From Micromonospora arborensis (GTDB taxonomy: Bacteria > Actinomycetota > Actinomycetes > Mycobacteriales > Micromonosporaceae), in NCBI RefSeq assembly GCF_003205615.1, contig NZ_PYBV01000024.1:1-64000 (forward strand): DNA of 64,000 nt. Reading direction: 5' to 3'. Position 1 is the first letter of the stretch, and every line of letters begins with the position of its first letter. The notes under the pieces are model-generated. The model made no database searches. It saw only the letters and a program-made list of their open reading frames with translations, and was not told the DNA's origin. Shown here one piece after another: positions 26,620-35,037 of the stretch. The translations under genes were made by a program, and so were the position numbers.

Positions 26620-27774
26620 GTGGTCACACAGCCGCAGATCCACGGCGACGTCGACGAACGCTACGGCCGCGTCGCCGACATCTTCCGCGACAACTTCGCC
26701 TCCCACGGTGAGGTCGGCGCCGCGGTCACCGTCTACGTACGGGGTCGCAAGGTCGTCGACCTGTACGGCGGGGTGGCCGACTCCCGGACCGGGCGGCCCT
26801 GGGACGCGCACACTCCGGTCGTCGTCTTCTCCTGCACCAAGGGAATCCTGGCGATCTGCGCCTACCTGTTGGTTCAGCAGGGCCGGCTCGATCTCGACGC
26901 TCCGGTGACGCGCTACTGGCCGGAGTTCGGACAGCACGGCAAGGCGGACATCCCGGTGCGTTGGCTGCTCACCCACCAGGCCGGCCTTTCCGCGCTGGAC
27001 CGCCCGCTGACCCTCGACGAGGTTCTGGCCTGGGATCCGGTCATCAAGGCGATCGAGGCGCAGGCCCCGTTGTGGCAGCCGGGCACGGCGCACGGCTACC
27101 ACTCGATGACCTACGGCTGGTTGGTCGGGGAGGTGATTCGCCGCAGCACCGGCCAGCTTCCCGGCGCGTTCTTCTCCGACACCGTCGCGGAGCCGCTCGG
27201 CCTGCACACCTGGCTCGGGCTTCCCGTCGGCGAGAACGACAGCGTCGCCTGGGGGCTGGCGCCGCCTCCGGACGCCGACCCGTTCGTGGACCCGGTCGCC
27301 GAGCGGGGAATCACCATGGGTGGCGCCTTCGCCTTCCCTGCCGACGCTGACGGACTGGTGAGCTTCAACGACCCCGCCATCCGGGCCGCAGGCATTCCCG
27401 GTGCGGGCGCGGTGAGCACCGCGGAGGGCCTGGCGCGTCTCTACGCGGCCTGCGTGTCCGACGTCCAGCATGGACCCCTGCTCGCGGCCACGTCGGTGGA
27501 TGACGCGGTCGTCGTCCGTGCACGTGGCCAGCAGCGACACGGCCCGCCGGACACCGGGCAGCGCTGGGGCACCGGCTTTCTGCTGCACTCACCGCCGGCC
27601 CGACCCCTTCTGGGCGAGCGCAGCTTCGGCCACGATGGCGCCGGTGGGAACCTGGCCTTCGCCGACGCCCAGCACCAGGTGGGATTCGGTTACGTGATCA
27701 ACCAGATGCGCGGCATGGGCGACGAGCGGGCCAACCGGCTCACCGCGGCTGTGCGCTCCTGCCTCGACGCCTGA
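26620..27774 (+). CDS. Cytoplasmic serine hydrolase, class C beta-lactamase fold (EstB-like esterase)
   Basis: A 384-residue serine hydrolase with the SxxK motif SCTK (Ser71, Lys74), the second motif YHS (Tyr160) and a late HDGAGG segment in place of KTG. No signal peptide is visible, so it should act in the cytoplasm. Proteins of this type are mostly carboxylesterases or deacetylases rather than lactamases. It is the last gene of the LacI-controlled importer operon, three bases after the permease, so its natural substrate is probably an ester carried on the imported sugar or oligosaccharide. Confidence 0.85.
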   Translation: MVTQPQIHGDVDERYGRVADIFRDNFASHGEVGAAVTVYVRGRKVVDLYGGVADSRTGRPWDAHTPVVVFSCTKGILAICAYLLVQQGRLDLDAPVTRYWPEFGQHGKADIPVRWLLTHQAGLSALDRPLTLDEVLAWDPVIKAIEAQAPLWQPGTAHGYHSMTYGWLVGEVIRRSTGQLPGAFFSDTVAEPLGLHTWLGLPVGENDSVAWGLAPPPDADPFVDPVAERGITMGGAFAFPADADGLVSFNDPAIRAAGIPGAGAVSTAEGLARLYAACVSDVQHGPLLAATSVDDAVVVRARGQQRHGPPDTGQRWGTGFLLHSPPARPLLGERSFGHDGAGGNLAFADAQHQVGFGYVINQMRGMGDERANRLTAAVRSCLDA

Positions 27775-27791
27775 GACAAACGGCTCGCGTT

Positions 27792-27829
27792 CGGCTCCCC
27801 GGTGTCGTCAGGACGGCGCAGGGGAGCCG
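27792..27829 (+). terminator. Hairpin terminator after importer-esterase operon
   Basis: CGGCTCCCC (27792-27800) pairs perfectly with GGGGAGCCG (27821-27829) around a 20-nt loop, starting 17 bp after the esterase stop. Confidence 0.55.
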
Positions 27830-27970
27830 GCGAGGCCGAGTCGGAGCTGCCTCCGTGTCAGCCCCGTCTGCCTGCTGTTTCATGGTCGCGCTCCCACGGG
27901 TGGCACCTCGGTCCATACTGGTGAGTCCACGGTGTTACGGGGACACTTCGGGCGCGTTTCATCGAAGGTC

Positions 27971-27999
27971 TTGACAGTCCTTGTTAGCGATAACACGAT
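27971..27999 (+). promoter_or_regulatory. Promoter with TGTTAGCGATAACA operator before GH43 genes
   Basis: TTGACA (27971-27976), a 17-bp spacer and CACGAT (27994-27999) enclose TGTTAGCGATAACA (27982-27995), symmetric at 12 of 14 positions. LacI-type operators in actinomycetes often have this TTAGCG-centred form. It differs from the GCTAAA operator, so a different regulator is implied. The gap 27775-28147 otherwise holds a leader of about 140 nt and the terminator of the previous operon. Confidence 0.55.
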
Positions 28000-28147
28000 G
28001 GCCTTCACGCCGCCCTCGCGCTTGGAGCTCACCTTGGCCGTGTCGATCCGCTCGCGTGTCCCTAGCTCCTCCCAGTCGCTCGGTCCCACCAGCCGGAACA
28101 ACGCCATCCGCCGCGTCGTCGGGGCATTGAAGGGGTTTCCCTCCACG

Positions 28148-30550
28148 GTGCAACCGCGTCGGCCCAACGCGATGTGCGCGCTCGCATTGGTCGCCGTCCT
28201 GCTGGGTGCCAGCCTCGTGACCACACCCGCAGTCGCGCACGCCGCCGAGGCATGGTCGCCGCGCCCGTCGTACACCTCGACCGACACCGGCGCGGGCACC
28301 TACTCGGTGCCACTGCTCAACGCCGACGTGCCGGACATCAGCGTCGAGCGCGTGCCGGCCGCCGAGAACGACGAGGGCCGGGACGTCTACTACATGATCA
28401 GCACGACGATGCACCTGAGCCCGGGCGCGCCGATCATGAAGTCGTACGACCTCGTCAACTGGGAGATCGTCAACTACGTCTTCGACCGGGCGAGCATCGG
28501 CGACGCCTTCTCGCTGCGCAACGGCCAGAACTCGTACGGCCAGGGCCAGTGGGCCTCATCGCTGCGTTACCACGACGGCATGTTCTACGCCGTCTTCAAC
28601 ACCAACAACCTCAGCGGGGCGTACCTCTACCGCACCGACGACATCGAGAACGGGGCGTGGCAGCGCACCGCCCTCGGCCGTGGTCTGCACGACCCGTCGC
28701 TCTTCTTCGACGTCGACGGCACGCCGTACATCTTCTACGGCTCCGGTGGCACCAGCGCCGTACGCCTCAACGCCGGCCTGACGGCCATCGCGCAGGACTA
28801 CCCGAACATCTTCACGGCCAGCAACTACGCCGGGCAGCCGTTCATCGGCGGCCTGTTCGAGGGCGCGCAGGTCTACCACATCGACGGCTGGTACTACGCC
28901 GTCATCATCACCTGGCCGTCCGGTCAGGGGCGCCAGGTCGTCATGTTCCGGTCGAAGGACCTGCTCGGGCGCTACACCTCGGTCGGCGGAGTCAACACCT
29001 ACGAGGCGCGCGGAGTGCTCAACTCGAACGGCTTCGCACAGGGCAGCCTGGTGCCGATCAGCCGCGAGGGCGGCCGGACCGACTGGCACGGCATGTTCTT
29101 CCGCGACACGTTCCCGATCGGTCGGATCCCGGCGCTCATTCCCGCCACCTGGCAGGACGGGTGGCCGACCTTCGGCACCAACGGGGTCGTGCCGGTCAAC
29201 GGCCTGTTCGACAAGCCAATCCAGCTCAGCCCGGCCGAGGAGGTCTTCGAGCGGCAGAAGAGCATCGTCGCCTCGGACGACTTCGCCAACGACGCGCCAC
29301 ACAAGGCGTACCAGGACGAGCAGTGGACGGTCCCGGCGCCGCTCGACCCGGCGGAGATCGCCCCCAACGGGTCACGGCTGGACCTGGCGTGGGAATGGAA
29401 CCACGCCCCGGACAACCGGTACTGGTCGCTCACCGACCGCGAGGGTTGGCTGCGGTTGACGGCCGGCAAGGTGGTCACCGGCCAGTACGTCTACACGAAG
29501 CTGTCCAACCGGGCCGAGCTGGCCTGGTTCGAGGAAGCCCGCAACACGCTCTCGCAGCGGACGTTCGGGCCACGGCAGTCGGTGGAGACCCGGATGGACA
29601 TCTCCGCGATGAAGAACGGGGACGTCGCCGGCCTGGCGGCCTACAACCGCGGGTTCTCGTACGTGGCGGTCAAGCGCGTCGGTGGGGTCAACACCCTGGG
29701 GGTCGTCAACCGGTCGCAGCCGTTCGCGGTCGACCTCGACCAGTCGACGCTGGAGAACTTCGTGTCGGGCACGACGGTGTCGTTGGGTGACGCGACCGAG
29801 GTGCACGTGAAGGCGGACCTCGACTTTTCCTCGCCGGTCGGCCAGTTGTGGACGACGTTCTACTACAGCCTGGACGGGTTGGAGTGGACCCGCCTGGGCA
29901 ACCGCGTCGGCCCGCAGGCGCTCGACGGCAGCCTCGCGCACTTCATGGGTCACCGGGTCGGTCTGTTCAACTACGCGACCCAGGAGACCGGCGGGAGCGT
30001 CGACTTCGACCACTACCTGCTCAGCGACACACTGACCGCGCAGGCCCGGCCGCTGGACACCAGTGCCCTCGACGCGGCCATCGCGCACGCCGAGACGCTC
30101 GACCCGCGCCACTACCCGGCCGACGCCTGGGCCGCGACGCAGTCCGCACTCGCGGCGGCGACGGCAGCACGGGCCGGACGGTTCGGCACCCAGAACCAGA
30201 TCGACGCCCCCGAGCGGGCGCTCAGCTACCAACTGGCCCAGCTCGGTGTGCTCGCCGCACTGCCCGTCACGGTCACCGCCGGGGTGCGGTGCCTGGCCGG
30301 GAAGGCGTACGTGGCAGTGCAGGCCCGCAACGACCACGACGGGCCGGTCGGGATCACCGTGGAAACCCCGTACGGAAACCGGTCGTTCGCGGCCGTGGCG
30401 CCGGGGGCGAACGTCTACCAGTCGCTCAACACGCGTGCGGCATCGGTGCAGGCCGGTTCGGCGACGGTCCGGGTCACCGGGGTGATCGGTGGCCGGGACG
30501 TGACCACCGTACGCACCGCGCAGCACCCCGCCATCACCTGCGGCGGATAA
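28148..30550 (+). CDS. Secreted GH43 glycosidase (arabinofuranosidase/xylosidase type) with C-terminal module
   Basis: An 800-residue secreted enzyme. The signal peptide (about 1-32, VAHA end) is followed by a five-bladed GH43 propeller (about 50-370). NADVPD (D60/D63) corresponds to the catalytic-base segment, and GGLFEGAQVYHIDGWYY contains the likely general acid Glu. A beta-sandwich of the GH43-associated type (about 430-640), a short helical bundle (about 645-704) and a 96-residue C-terminal module (705-800) with two Cys follow. GTG 28148 with AAGGGG upstream gives a normal signal peptide; the frame is open back to 27932, through the promoter. Family activities are removal of arabinose or xylose from plant glycans; exact specificity is open. 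Confidence 0.85.
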   Translation: MQPRRPNAMCALALVAVLLGASLVTTPAVAHAAEAWSPRPSYTSTDTGAGTYSVPLLNADVPDISVERVPAAENDEGRDVYYMISTTMHLSPGAPIMKSYDLVNWEIVNYVFDRASIGDAFSLRNGQNSYGQGQWASSLRYHDGMFYAVFNTNNLSGAYLYRTDDIENGAWQRTALGRGLHDPSLFFDVDGTPYIFYGSGGTSAVRLNAGLTAIAQDYPNIFTASNYAGQPFIGGLFEGAQVYHIDGWYYAVIITWPSGQGRQVVMFRSKDLLGRYTSVGGVNTYEARGVLNSNGFAQGSLVPISREGGRTDWHGMFFRDTFPIGRIPALIPATWQDGWPTFGTNGVVPVNGLFDKPIQLSPAEEVFERQKSIVASDDFANDAPHKAYQDEQWTVPAPLDPAEIAPNGSRLDLAWEWNHAPDNRYWSLTDREGWLRLTAGKVVTGQYVYTKLSNRAELAWFEEARNTLSQRTFGPRQSVETRMDISAMKNGDVAGLAAYNRGFSYVAVKRVGGVNTLGVVNRSQPFAVDLDQSTLENFVSGTTVSLGDATEVHVKADLDFSSPVGQLWTTFYYSLDGLEWTRLGNRVGPQALDGSLAHFMGHRVGLFNYATQETGGSVDFDHYLLSDTLTAQARPLDTSALDAAIAHAETLDPRHYPADAWAATQSALAAATAARAGRFGTQNQIDAPERALSYQLAQLGVLAALPVTVTAGVRCLAGKAYVAVQARNDHDGPVGITVETPYGNRSFAAVAPGANVYQSLNTRAASVQAGSATVRVTGVIGGRDVTTVRTAQHPAITCGG

Positions 30551-30599
30551 CCCACCACGAGCCCTCGGCTCACCGACCAGCACCACCGGCGACCGGCCG

Positions 30600-30634
30600 G
30601 GCGGCGCGGAACAGCGGACCTGTTCCGCGTCGCC
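30600..30634 (+). terminator. Hairpin between the two GH43 genes
   Basis: Fifteen-base arms (30600-30614 and 30620-30634) pair with one wobble and a 5-nt loop. No T-run follows. It may be a terminator or an mRNA-processing/stability element between the two secreted enzymes; the 202-bp gap shows no clear second promoter. Confidence 0.5.
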
Positions 30635-30752
30635 GGCCGCGGGCGAGCCGGTGGCGGCAGTCGACCCCTGATGTCCGGACCACCCACGGAAGCACACCCA
30701 ACGATCCCCCGTACACCGATGACCGCACGTCAGAGTTGAAGGAGGATGTCTC

Positions 30753-33179
30753 GTGAGACAACGAATGCGACGGGCGACCCGAGGACGGGTCGCGGCGCTC
30801 GCGACGGTTGGCCTGATGCTGGCCGCAGGGTTCGGCGCCGGGGCGGCACCCGTCCAGGCCGCCGACACGAATCTCGTCGTCAACGGCGGTTTCGAGGCGG
30901 GCCTCGCCAACTGGTTCGTCAACAACGGGAACGCCACCGACGGCGCCCAGCTGTCGGCCACGTCGGACGCCTACTCCGGCTCCGGTGCCGCGCTCGTCAC
31001 CAGCCGGACGACGACCGGATCCGGACCGATGCAGGACCTCAGCGGCAAGGTGCAGGCCGGCCAGGCCTACGCCCTAACGGCCCGCATCAAGTACGAGAAC
31101 CCGAACGGGCCGGCCACGAAGCAGTTCTTCGCCACCATGCACTACGGCGGTGGCACCTACACCAACCTCGTCAGCGTGACGGCGACGAAGGGCCAGTGGG
31201 CGCAGTTCAACGGGACGTTCACCATCCCGACGGGGCAGAGCGTCTCGACGGCACGCCTGTTCTTCGAGACCCCGTGGACGGCCACGCCGTCCACGGACCC
31301 GGACCTGCACCTGATGGACTTCAAGCTCGACGACGTGTCGGTGGTCGGCGCGGCGCCGCCCGCGCCGGCGTCGAAGACGATCGAGGTCGTCGGCAAGCTG
31401 CCCGGTGAGCACAACCCGTTGATCGGGCACAAGTTCGGCGCCGACGGCTTCGGCTTCGTGCACGACGGCCGGGTGTACATGTACATGACCAACGACACCC
31501 AGGGCTATGCGCCCGACCCCGTCACGGGCGTCTCGCCCGGGATCAACTACGGCAACATCAACCAGATCACGGTGATCTCCTCGGAGGACCTCGTGAACTG
31601 GACCGACCACGGCGAGATCCAGGTCGCCGGCCCGAACGGGGTGGCGCCGTTTACCGGCAACTCGTGGGCTCCGGGCATCACCAAGAAGGTGGTGAACGGC
31701 GTGGAGAAGTTCTTCCTCTACTACGCCAACGGCGGCGGTTCCAGCAACGTGATCACGGGTGCGTCGCCGCTCGGTCCGTGGACCAGCGAGCGCACGAGCA
31801 CGCTGATCGACGGCCGGACCCCCGGCGCCGAGACCGTCGCGTGGAAGTTCGACCCGGCTCCGTTCGTGGACGACGACGGCGAGCCGTACCTCATCTTCGG
31901 TGGCGGTCCCGCGGCGACGAGCATGCCGCCGGCCGAGCGTTTCAACAACCCGAAGAACATCCGGTCGATCGAACTCGGTGACGACATGGTCTCGACCGAG
32001 GGTTCCGCCGCGGTGGTCGACGCTCCGGTCGCCTTCGAGGCGGGCCACGTCTTCAAGCGCGAGGGCAAGTACTACTTCTCGTACTCCTCGCACTTCGGCG
32101 GGAACGACTTCGGTGGCAACCAGCAACCGCTCCCCGGTTACCCCGGGGGCGGCCAGATCGGCTACATGATCTCCGACAGCCCGATGTCGTGGCCGAAGGA
32201 GGCCTACGCCGGCGTGCTCTTCCCGAACCAGTCGCAGTTCTTCGGCTCGGGCACCGGTGGCAACAACCACCAGTCGGTGTTCGAGTTCGAGGGCAAGTAC
32301 TACTTCACCTACCACGCCCCGACGTTGAACAAGCGCATCAACGGCAACACGACCCAGGGGTACCGCAGCCCGCACATCCAGGAACTGGCGTTCAACCCGG
32401 ACGGCACGATCCAGCAGGTGGTCGGCACGTACGCCGGCGTCAACCAGGTCCGGAACTTCGATCCGTACCGCGTCTTCGAGGCCGAGACCTTCGGCTGGAG
32501 CAAGGGCGTCGCGACCACGAAGGTCGACGGCAGCTCACCCCAGTTCGGCGGCGCGGCACCGAACCTGGTGGTGCGTGACATCGACAATGGCGACTGGACC
32601 GCCCTGTCGTCGGTGAACTTCGGCGACAACGGCGCGCGGAGCGTCACGGCGCGGGTGCGAGCGCTCGCCGCCGGCGCGCAGATCCAGGTGCGCCTGGACG
32701 ACGTCAACGGTCCCGTTGTCAAGACGATCCCGGTCGACACGGCGTCGGGTCAGTGGGCCGAGGTGACCGCCGAGCTCGAGGGCGTCACCGGCGTGCACGA
32801 CGTGTACTTCACCTACACCGGCCCGGCGGGCGCTGACCTCTTCGAGCTCGACTCCTGGGCCTTCGCCGCCGCGACGGGCCAGCCGGAGCTGCCCGTCACG
32901 GTCACCGCCGAGACGCGGTGTGTGGGCGGCAAGGCGTACGTGGCGGTGCAGGCACGCAACGACCACGACGCGCCGGTGGGTATCGCCCTGGAGACCTCGT
33001 ACGGCCAGCGGTCGTTCACGGCCGTCGCGGCGGGTGCGAACGCCTACCAGTCGTTCAACACCCGTGCCGCCTCGGTTCCAGCGGGTTCGGCGACGGTCCG
33101 GGTGACCGGGACGACCGGCGGACAGGACGTGACGACCGTTCGCACCGTGCAATACCCCGCCAGCACCTGCGGCGGATAA
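30753..33179 (+). CDS. Secreted GH43-type glycosidase with N-terminal CBM, CBM6 and C-terminal module
   Basis: An 808-residue secreted protein. The signal peptide (about 1-28, PVQA end) precedes a jelly-roll CBM (about 32-200; NLVVNGGFEAGLANW is typical of the CBM4/9/22 group). A GH43 propeller (about 215-570; GNSWAPGITKK and FDPAPFVDDDGEPYLIFGGG blades), a CBM6-like domain (about 575-710; VFEAETFGW) and the same 96-residue C-terminal module (713-808) found in the previous protein follow. GTG 30753 has GAAGGAGG upstream; an overlapping ATG at 30746 is in a different frame. Propeller sequence points to an arabinan- or arabinoxylan-active enzyme. Its stop is 26 bp before the WxL-like gene. Confidence 0.85.
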   Translation: MRQRMRRATRGRVAALATVGLMLAAGFGAGAAPVQAADTNLVVNGGFEAGLANWFVNNGNATDGAQLSATSDAYSGSGAALVTSRTTTGSGPMQDLSGKVQAGQAYALTARIKYENPNGPATKQFFATMHYGGGTYTNLVSVTATKGQWAQFNGTFTIPTGQSVSTARLFFETPWTATPSTDPDLHLMDFKLDDVSVVGAAPPAPASKTIEVVGKLPGEHNPLIGHKFGADGFGFVHDGRVYMYMTNDTQGYAPDPVTGVSPGINYGNINQITVISSEDLVNWTDHGEIQVAGPNGVAPFTGNSWAPGITKKVVNGVEKFFLYYANGGGSSNVITGASPLGPWTSERTSTLIDGRTPGAETVAWKFDPAPFVDDDGEPYLIFGGGPAATSMPPAERFNNPKNIRSIELGDDMVSTEGSAAVVDAPVAFEAGHVFKREGKYYFSYSSHFGGNDFGGNQQPLPGYPGGGQIGYMISDSPMSWPKEAYAGVLFPNQSQFFGSGTGGNNHQSVFEFEGKYYFTYHAPTLNKRINGNTTQGYRSPHIQELAFNPDGTIQQVVGTYAGVNQVRNFDPYRVFEAETFGWSKGVATTKVDGSSPQFGGAAPNLVVRDIDNGDWTALSSVNFGDNGARSVTARVRALAAGAQIQVRLDDVNGPVVKTIPVDTASGQWAEVTAELEGVTGVHDVYFTYTGPAGADLFELDSWAFAAATGQPELPVTVTAETRCVGGKAYVAVQARNDHDAPVGIALETSYGQRSFTAVAAGANAYQSFNTRAASVPAGSATVRVTGTTGGQDVTTVRTVQYPASTCGG

Positions 33180-33205
33180 CCCTCATGGATGAGAACGGAG
33201 ATCAC

Positions 33206-33838
33206 ATGAACACATACAAACGGCGGCAGATGCTCGCGGCCAGCGCCGTCGGCGCCGTTCTGGCCGGGGCCGCGGTGCTGCCGTCGCCCGCCATGGCCGA
33301 GCCGGGCGACGACGCCAGCGTGCGGGTCACGGTCGACATCGACGAGATCAGGGAACCGGGCGTTCTCGCCCTGTCGATCGCCGGCGACGCCGTCGCGCTG
33401 TCCGAGGACGGCTCGACCCTGCTGGTTCGCCAGTTCGTCGGTACGCTGCCGACCGTGACGGTCACCGACACCCGGGTCGCCGACGAGGTTCCCGATGGTG
33501 CGGCCTGGGCGGTGCTCGGCAGCGCGAGCGACTTCGCGGGCAGTTCCGGCCAGGCGCCCATCACCGCCGACCACCTCGGCTGGAAGCCCCGCCTGCTCGA
33601 CGGCGGGGAGACCGGCCTGGTCACCGAAGGCGAGGAGGTCGTGACCGCGCTCGACGAGGAGACCCTGCCGGGCAACAACGTCGGCCTCGTCGACCAGGAG
33701 CTGTTGGTCTCGGCCTTCGACTCCGAGGCCGTCGCCAGCGACTCGTACTCCGTCAACGCCGACCTGTATCTGCGGACCCCGGCGGAGGTCGCCGCCGGCG
33801 AGTACAGCTCCACGCTCACGCTCTCACTGTTCGAATAG
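33206..33838 (+). CDS. Secreted WxL-like surface protein
   Basis: A 210-residue secreted protein with a signal peptide (about 1-31, SPAMA end) and a beta-rich body. W-x-V near the middle (AAWAVLGSASDF), the GQAPITADHLGWKP segment and the final YSSTLTLSLFE resemble the two WxL motifs and C-terminal strand of WxL-domain proteins, which attach to the Gram-positive cell wall; the second Trp is replaced by Leu. The following gene encodes a DUF916 protein, the usual partner of WxL proteins, which supports the call. ATG 33206 has GGAG five bases upstream; a second ATG at 33185 would put the same site inside the gene. Confidence 0.7.
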   Translation: MNTYKRRQMLAASAVGAVLAGAAVLPSPAMAEPGDDASVRVTVDIDEIREPGVLALSIAGDAVALSEDGSTLLVRQFVGTLPTVTVTDTRVADEVPDGAAWAVLGSASDFAGSSGQAPITADHLGWKPRLLDGGETGLVTEGEEVVTALDEETLPGNNVGLVDQELLVSAFDSEAVASDSYSVNADLYLRTPAEVAAGEYSSTLTLSLFE

Positions 33839-33844
33839 TGGTAG

Positions 33845-33870
33845 GGCGGGGGCCTTCTTCGGCCCCCGCC
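33845..33870 (+). terminator. Perfect hairpin between WxL-like and DUF916 genes
   Basis: GGCGGGGGCC (33845-33854) and GGCCCCCGCC (33861-33870) form a 10-bp perfect stem with loop TTCTTC. It lies 6 bp after the WxL-like stop and 26 bp before the DUF916 start. As no separate promoter fits in the gap, it probably attenuates read-through or protects the upstream mRNA, lowering DUF916 expression relative to the secreted proteins. Confidence 0.6.
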
Positions 33871-33896
33871 ACACCCCGTGCCGAAGGGCCGCCGTC

Positions 33897-34976
33897 ATGA
33901 CCGTCTCCCCGCTGCGCCGGGCGCTCACCGTCCTCGCCGTCGCCACCTTCACGGTTGCGGCCGCGCCGGCCGTGGCGGCGGCGGAACCGGACCCGAAAGC
34001 CCTCACCTGGACGGTCCAGCCGGCCACCGCGAGCGGGCCGGACGAACGTCGGTGGATCAATGCCAGCCTCGACCCGGGGAAGGTCGTGACCGAGCACCTG
34101 GCGGTCCGCAACTTCAGCCGCAACGCTGTCGTCTTCTCGTTGAAGGCGGCCGACGGCTACCTCACCGACAAGGGCCGCTTCAACATGCTGTCGTCCGACC
34201 GACCCTCGGTCGACGGTGGCACCTGGATCGACGTGCAGGAGAGGGTCACCGTCGGCCCCGACGAGACGAAGGTGGTGCCGTTCACGATCACGGTGCCCAA
34301 GGACGCCACCCCGGGCGACCACCCGGCCGGCATCGCCGCGACCGTCACCAGCACCGGTGGCACGGTCAACGTCGAGAGCCGAGTGGGGTTCCGCGTCATG
34401 GTGCGGGTCAACGGGTCCGTCCGGGCGGCGCTGCCCATCCAGGGCCTCACCACGACGTACACCCCGTCGTGGAATCCCTTCGCCGCGGGCACCGCCCGGG
34501 TCCGCTACACCGTCGTCAACGACGGCAACGTCTGGGTCAGCGGAACCAGCCGCGTGGCGGTGTCCGACCTCCTCGGCGTTACCGACCACGACGCCACAAG
34601 CGCGGTCGAGGAGTTGCTCCCGGGCGGTAGCCGTCAGGTGGAGACCCGGGCCGACGGCGTCTGGGCGCTGGGACGCCTCCGCACGACCGTCACCACGTCT
34701 CCGGCCCTGCTCGGCGACGGCCAGGCAGGTGCCGACCTCCGACCGGTCACCGCCACCGTCACCACCTGGGTCGTGCCGTGGGCGCAGCTCGGGCTGCTGT
34801 GTCTCCTCGTCGTACTGCTCATCGGCGCGCGGGCGGCGGCCCGTCACCGTCGGCGTCGGCTGGCCGGGCTACTGGACCGGGCACGGCAGGAGGGTCGGCA
34901 GGAGGGTCAGGAGTCGGTGCTCGTCGGTGGCGCTCCTTCCCGTGCCGAGCCCGACCCGGACGACGCTCGCCGGTAA
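33897..34976 (+). CDS. DUF916 (WxL-interacting) membrane protein
   Basis: A 359-residue protein: signal peptide (about 1-30), two beta-sandwich domains (about 35-280), one transmembrane helix (about 291-313; WAQLGLLCLLVVLLIG) and a basic cytoplasmic tail. The start of the mature part, LTWTVQPATASGPDERRWINASLDPG, and the AVRNFSRNAVVFSLKAADGY region match the DUF916 type of WxL-interacting proteins, whose N-terminal domain binds peptidoglycan and whose second domain binds host or WxL partners. ATG 33897 has GAAGGG upstream. It is the last gene of the GH43 operon and probably anchors the WxL-like protein at the surface. Confidence 0.78.
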   Translation: MTVSPLRRALTVLAVATFTVAAAPAVAAAEPDPKALTWTVQPATASGPDERRWINASLDPGKVVTEHLAVRNFSRNAVVFSLKAADGYLTDKGRFNMLSSDRPSVDGGTWIDVQERVTVGPDETKVVPFTITVPKDATPGDHPAGIAATVTSTGGTVNVESRVGFRVMVRVNGSVRAALPIQGLTTTYTPSWNPFAAGTARVRYTVVNDGNVWVSGTSRVAVSDLLGVTDHDATSAVEELLPGGSRQVETRADGVWALGRLRTTVTTSPALLGDGQAGADLRPVTATVTTWVVPWAQLGLLCLLVVLLIGARAAARHRRRRLAGLLDRARQEGRQEGQESVLVGGAPSRAEPDPDDARR

Positions 34977-35037
34977 CGGCCGGTGCGATGAGACCGCGCC
35001 GGCCGATCGTGGCGAAACGTCGCCCGGGCTCGCACCG

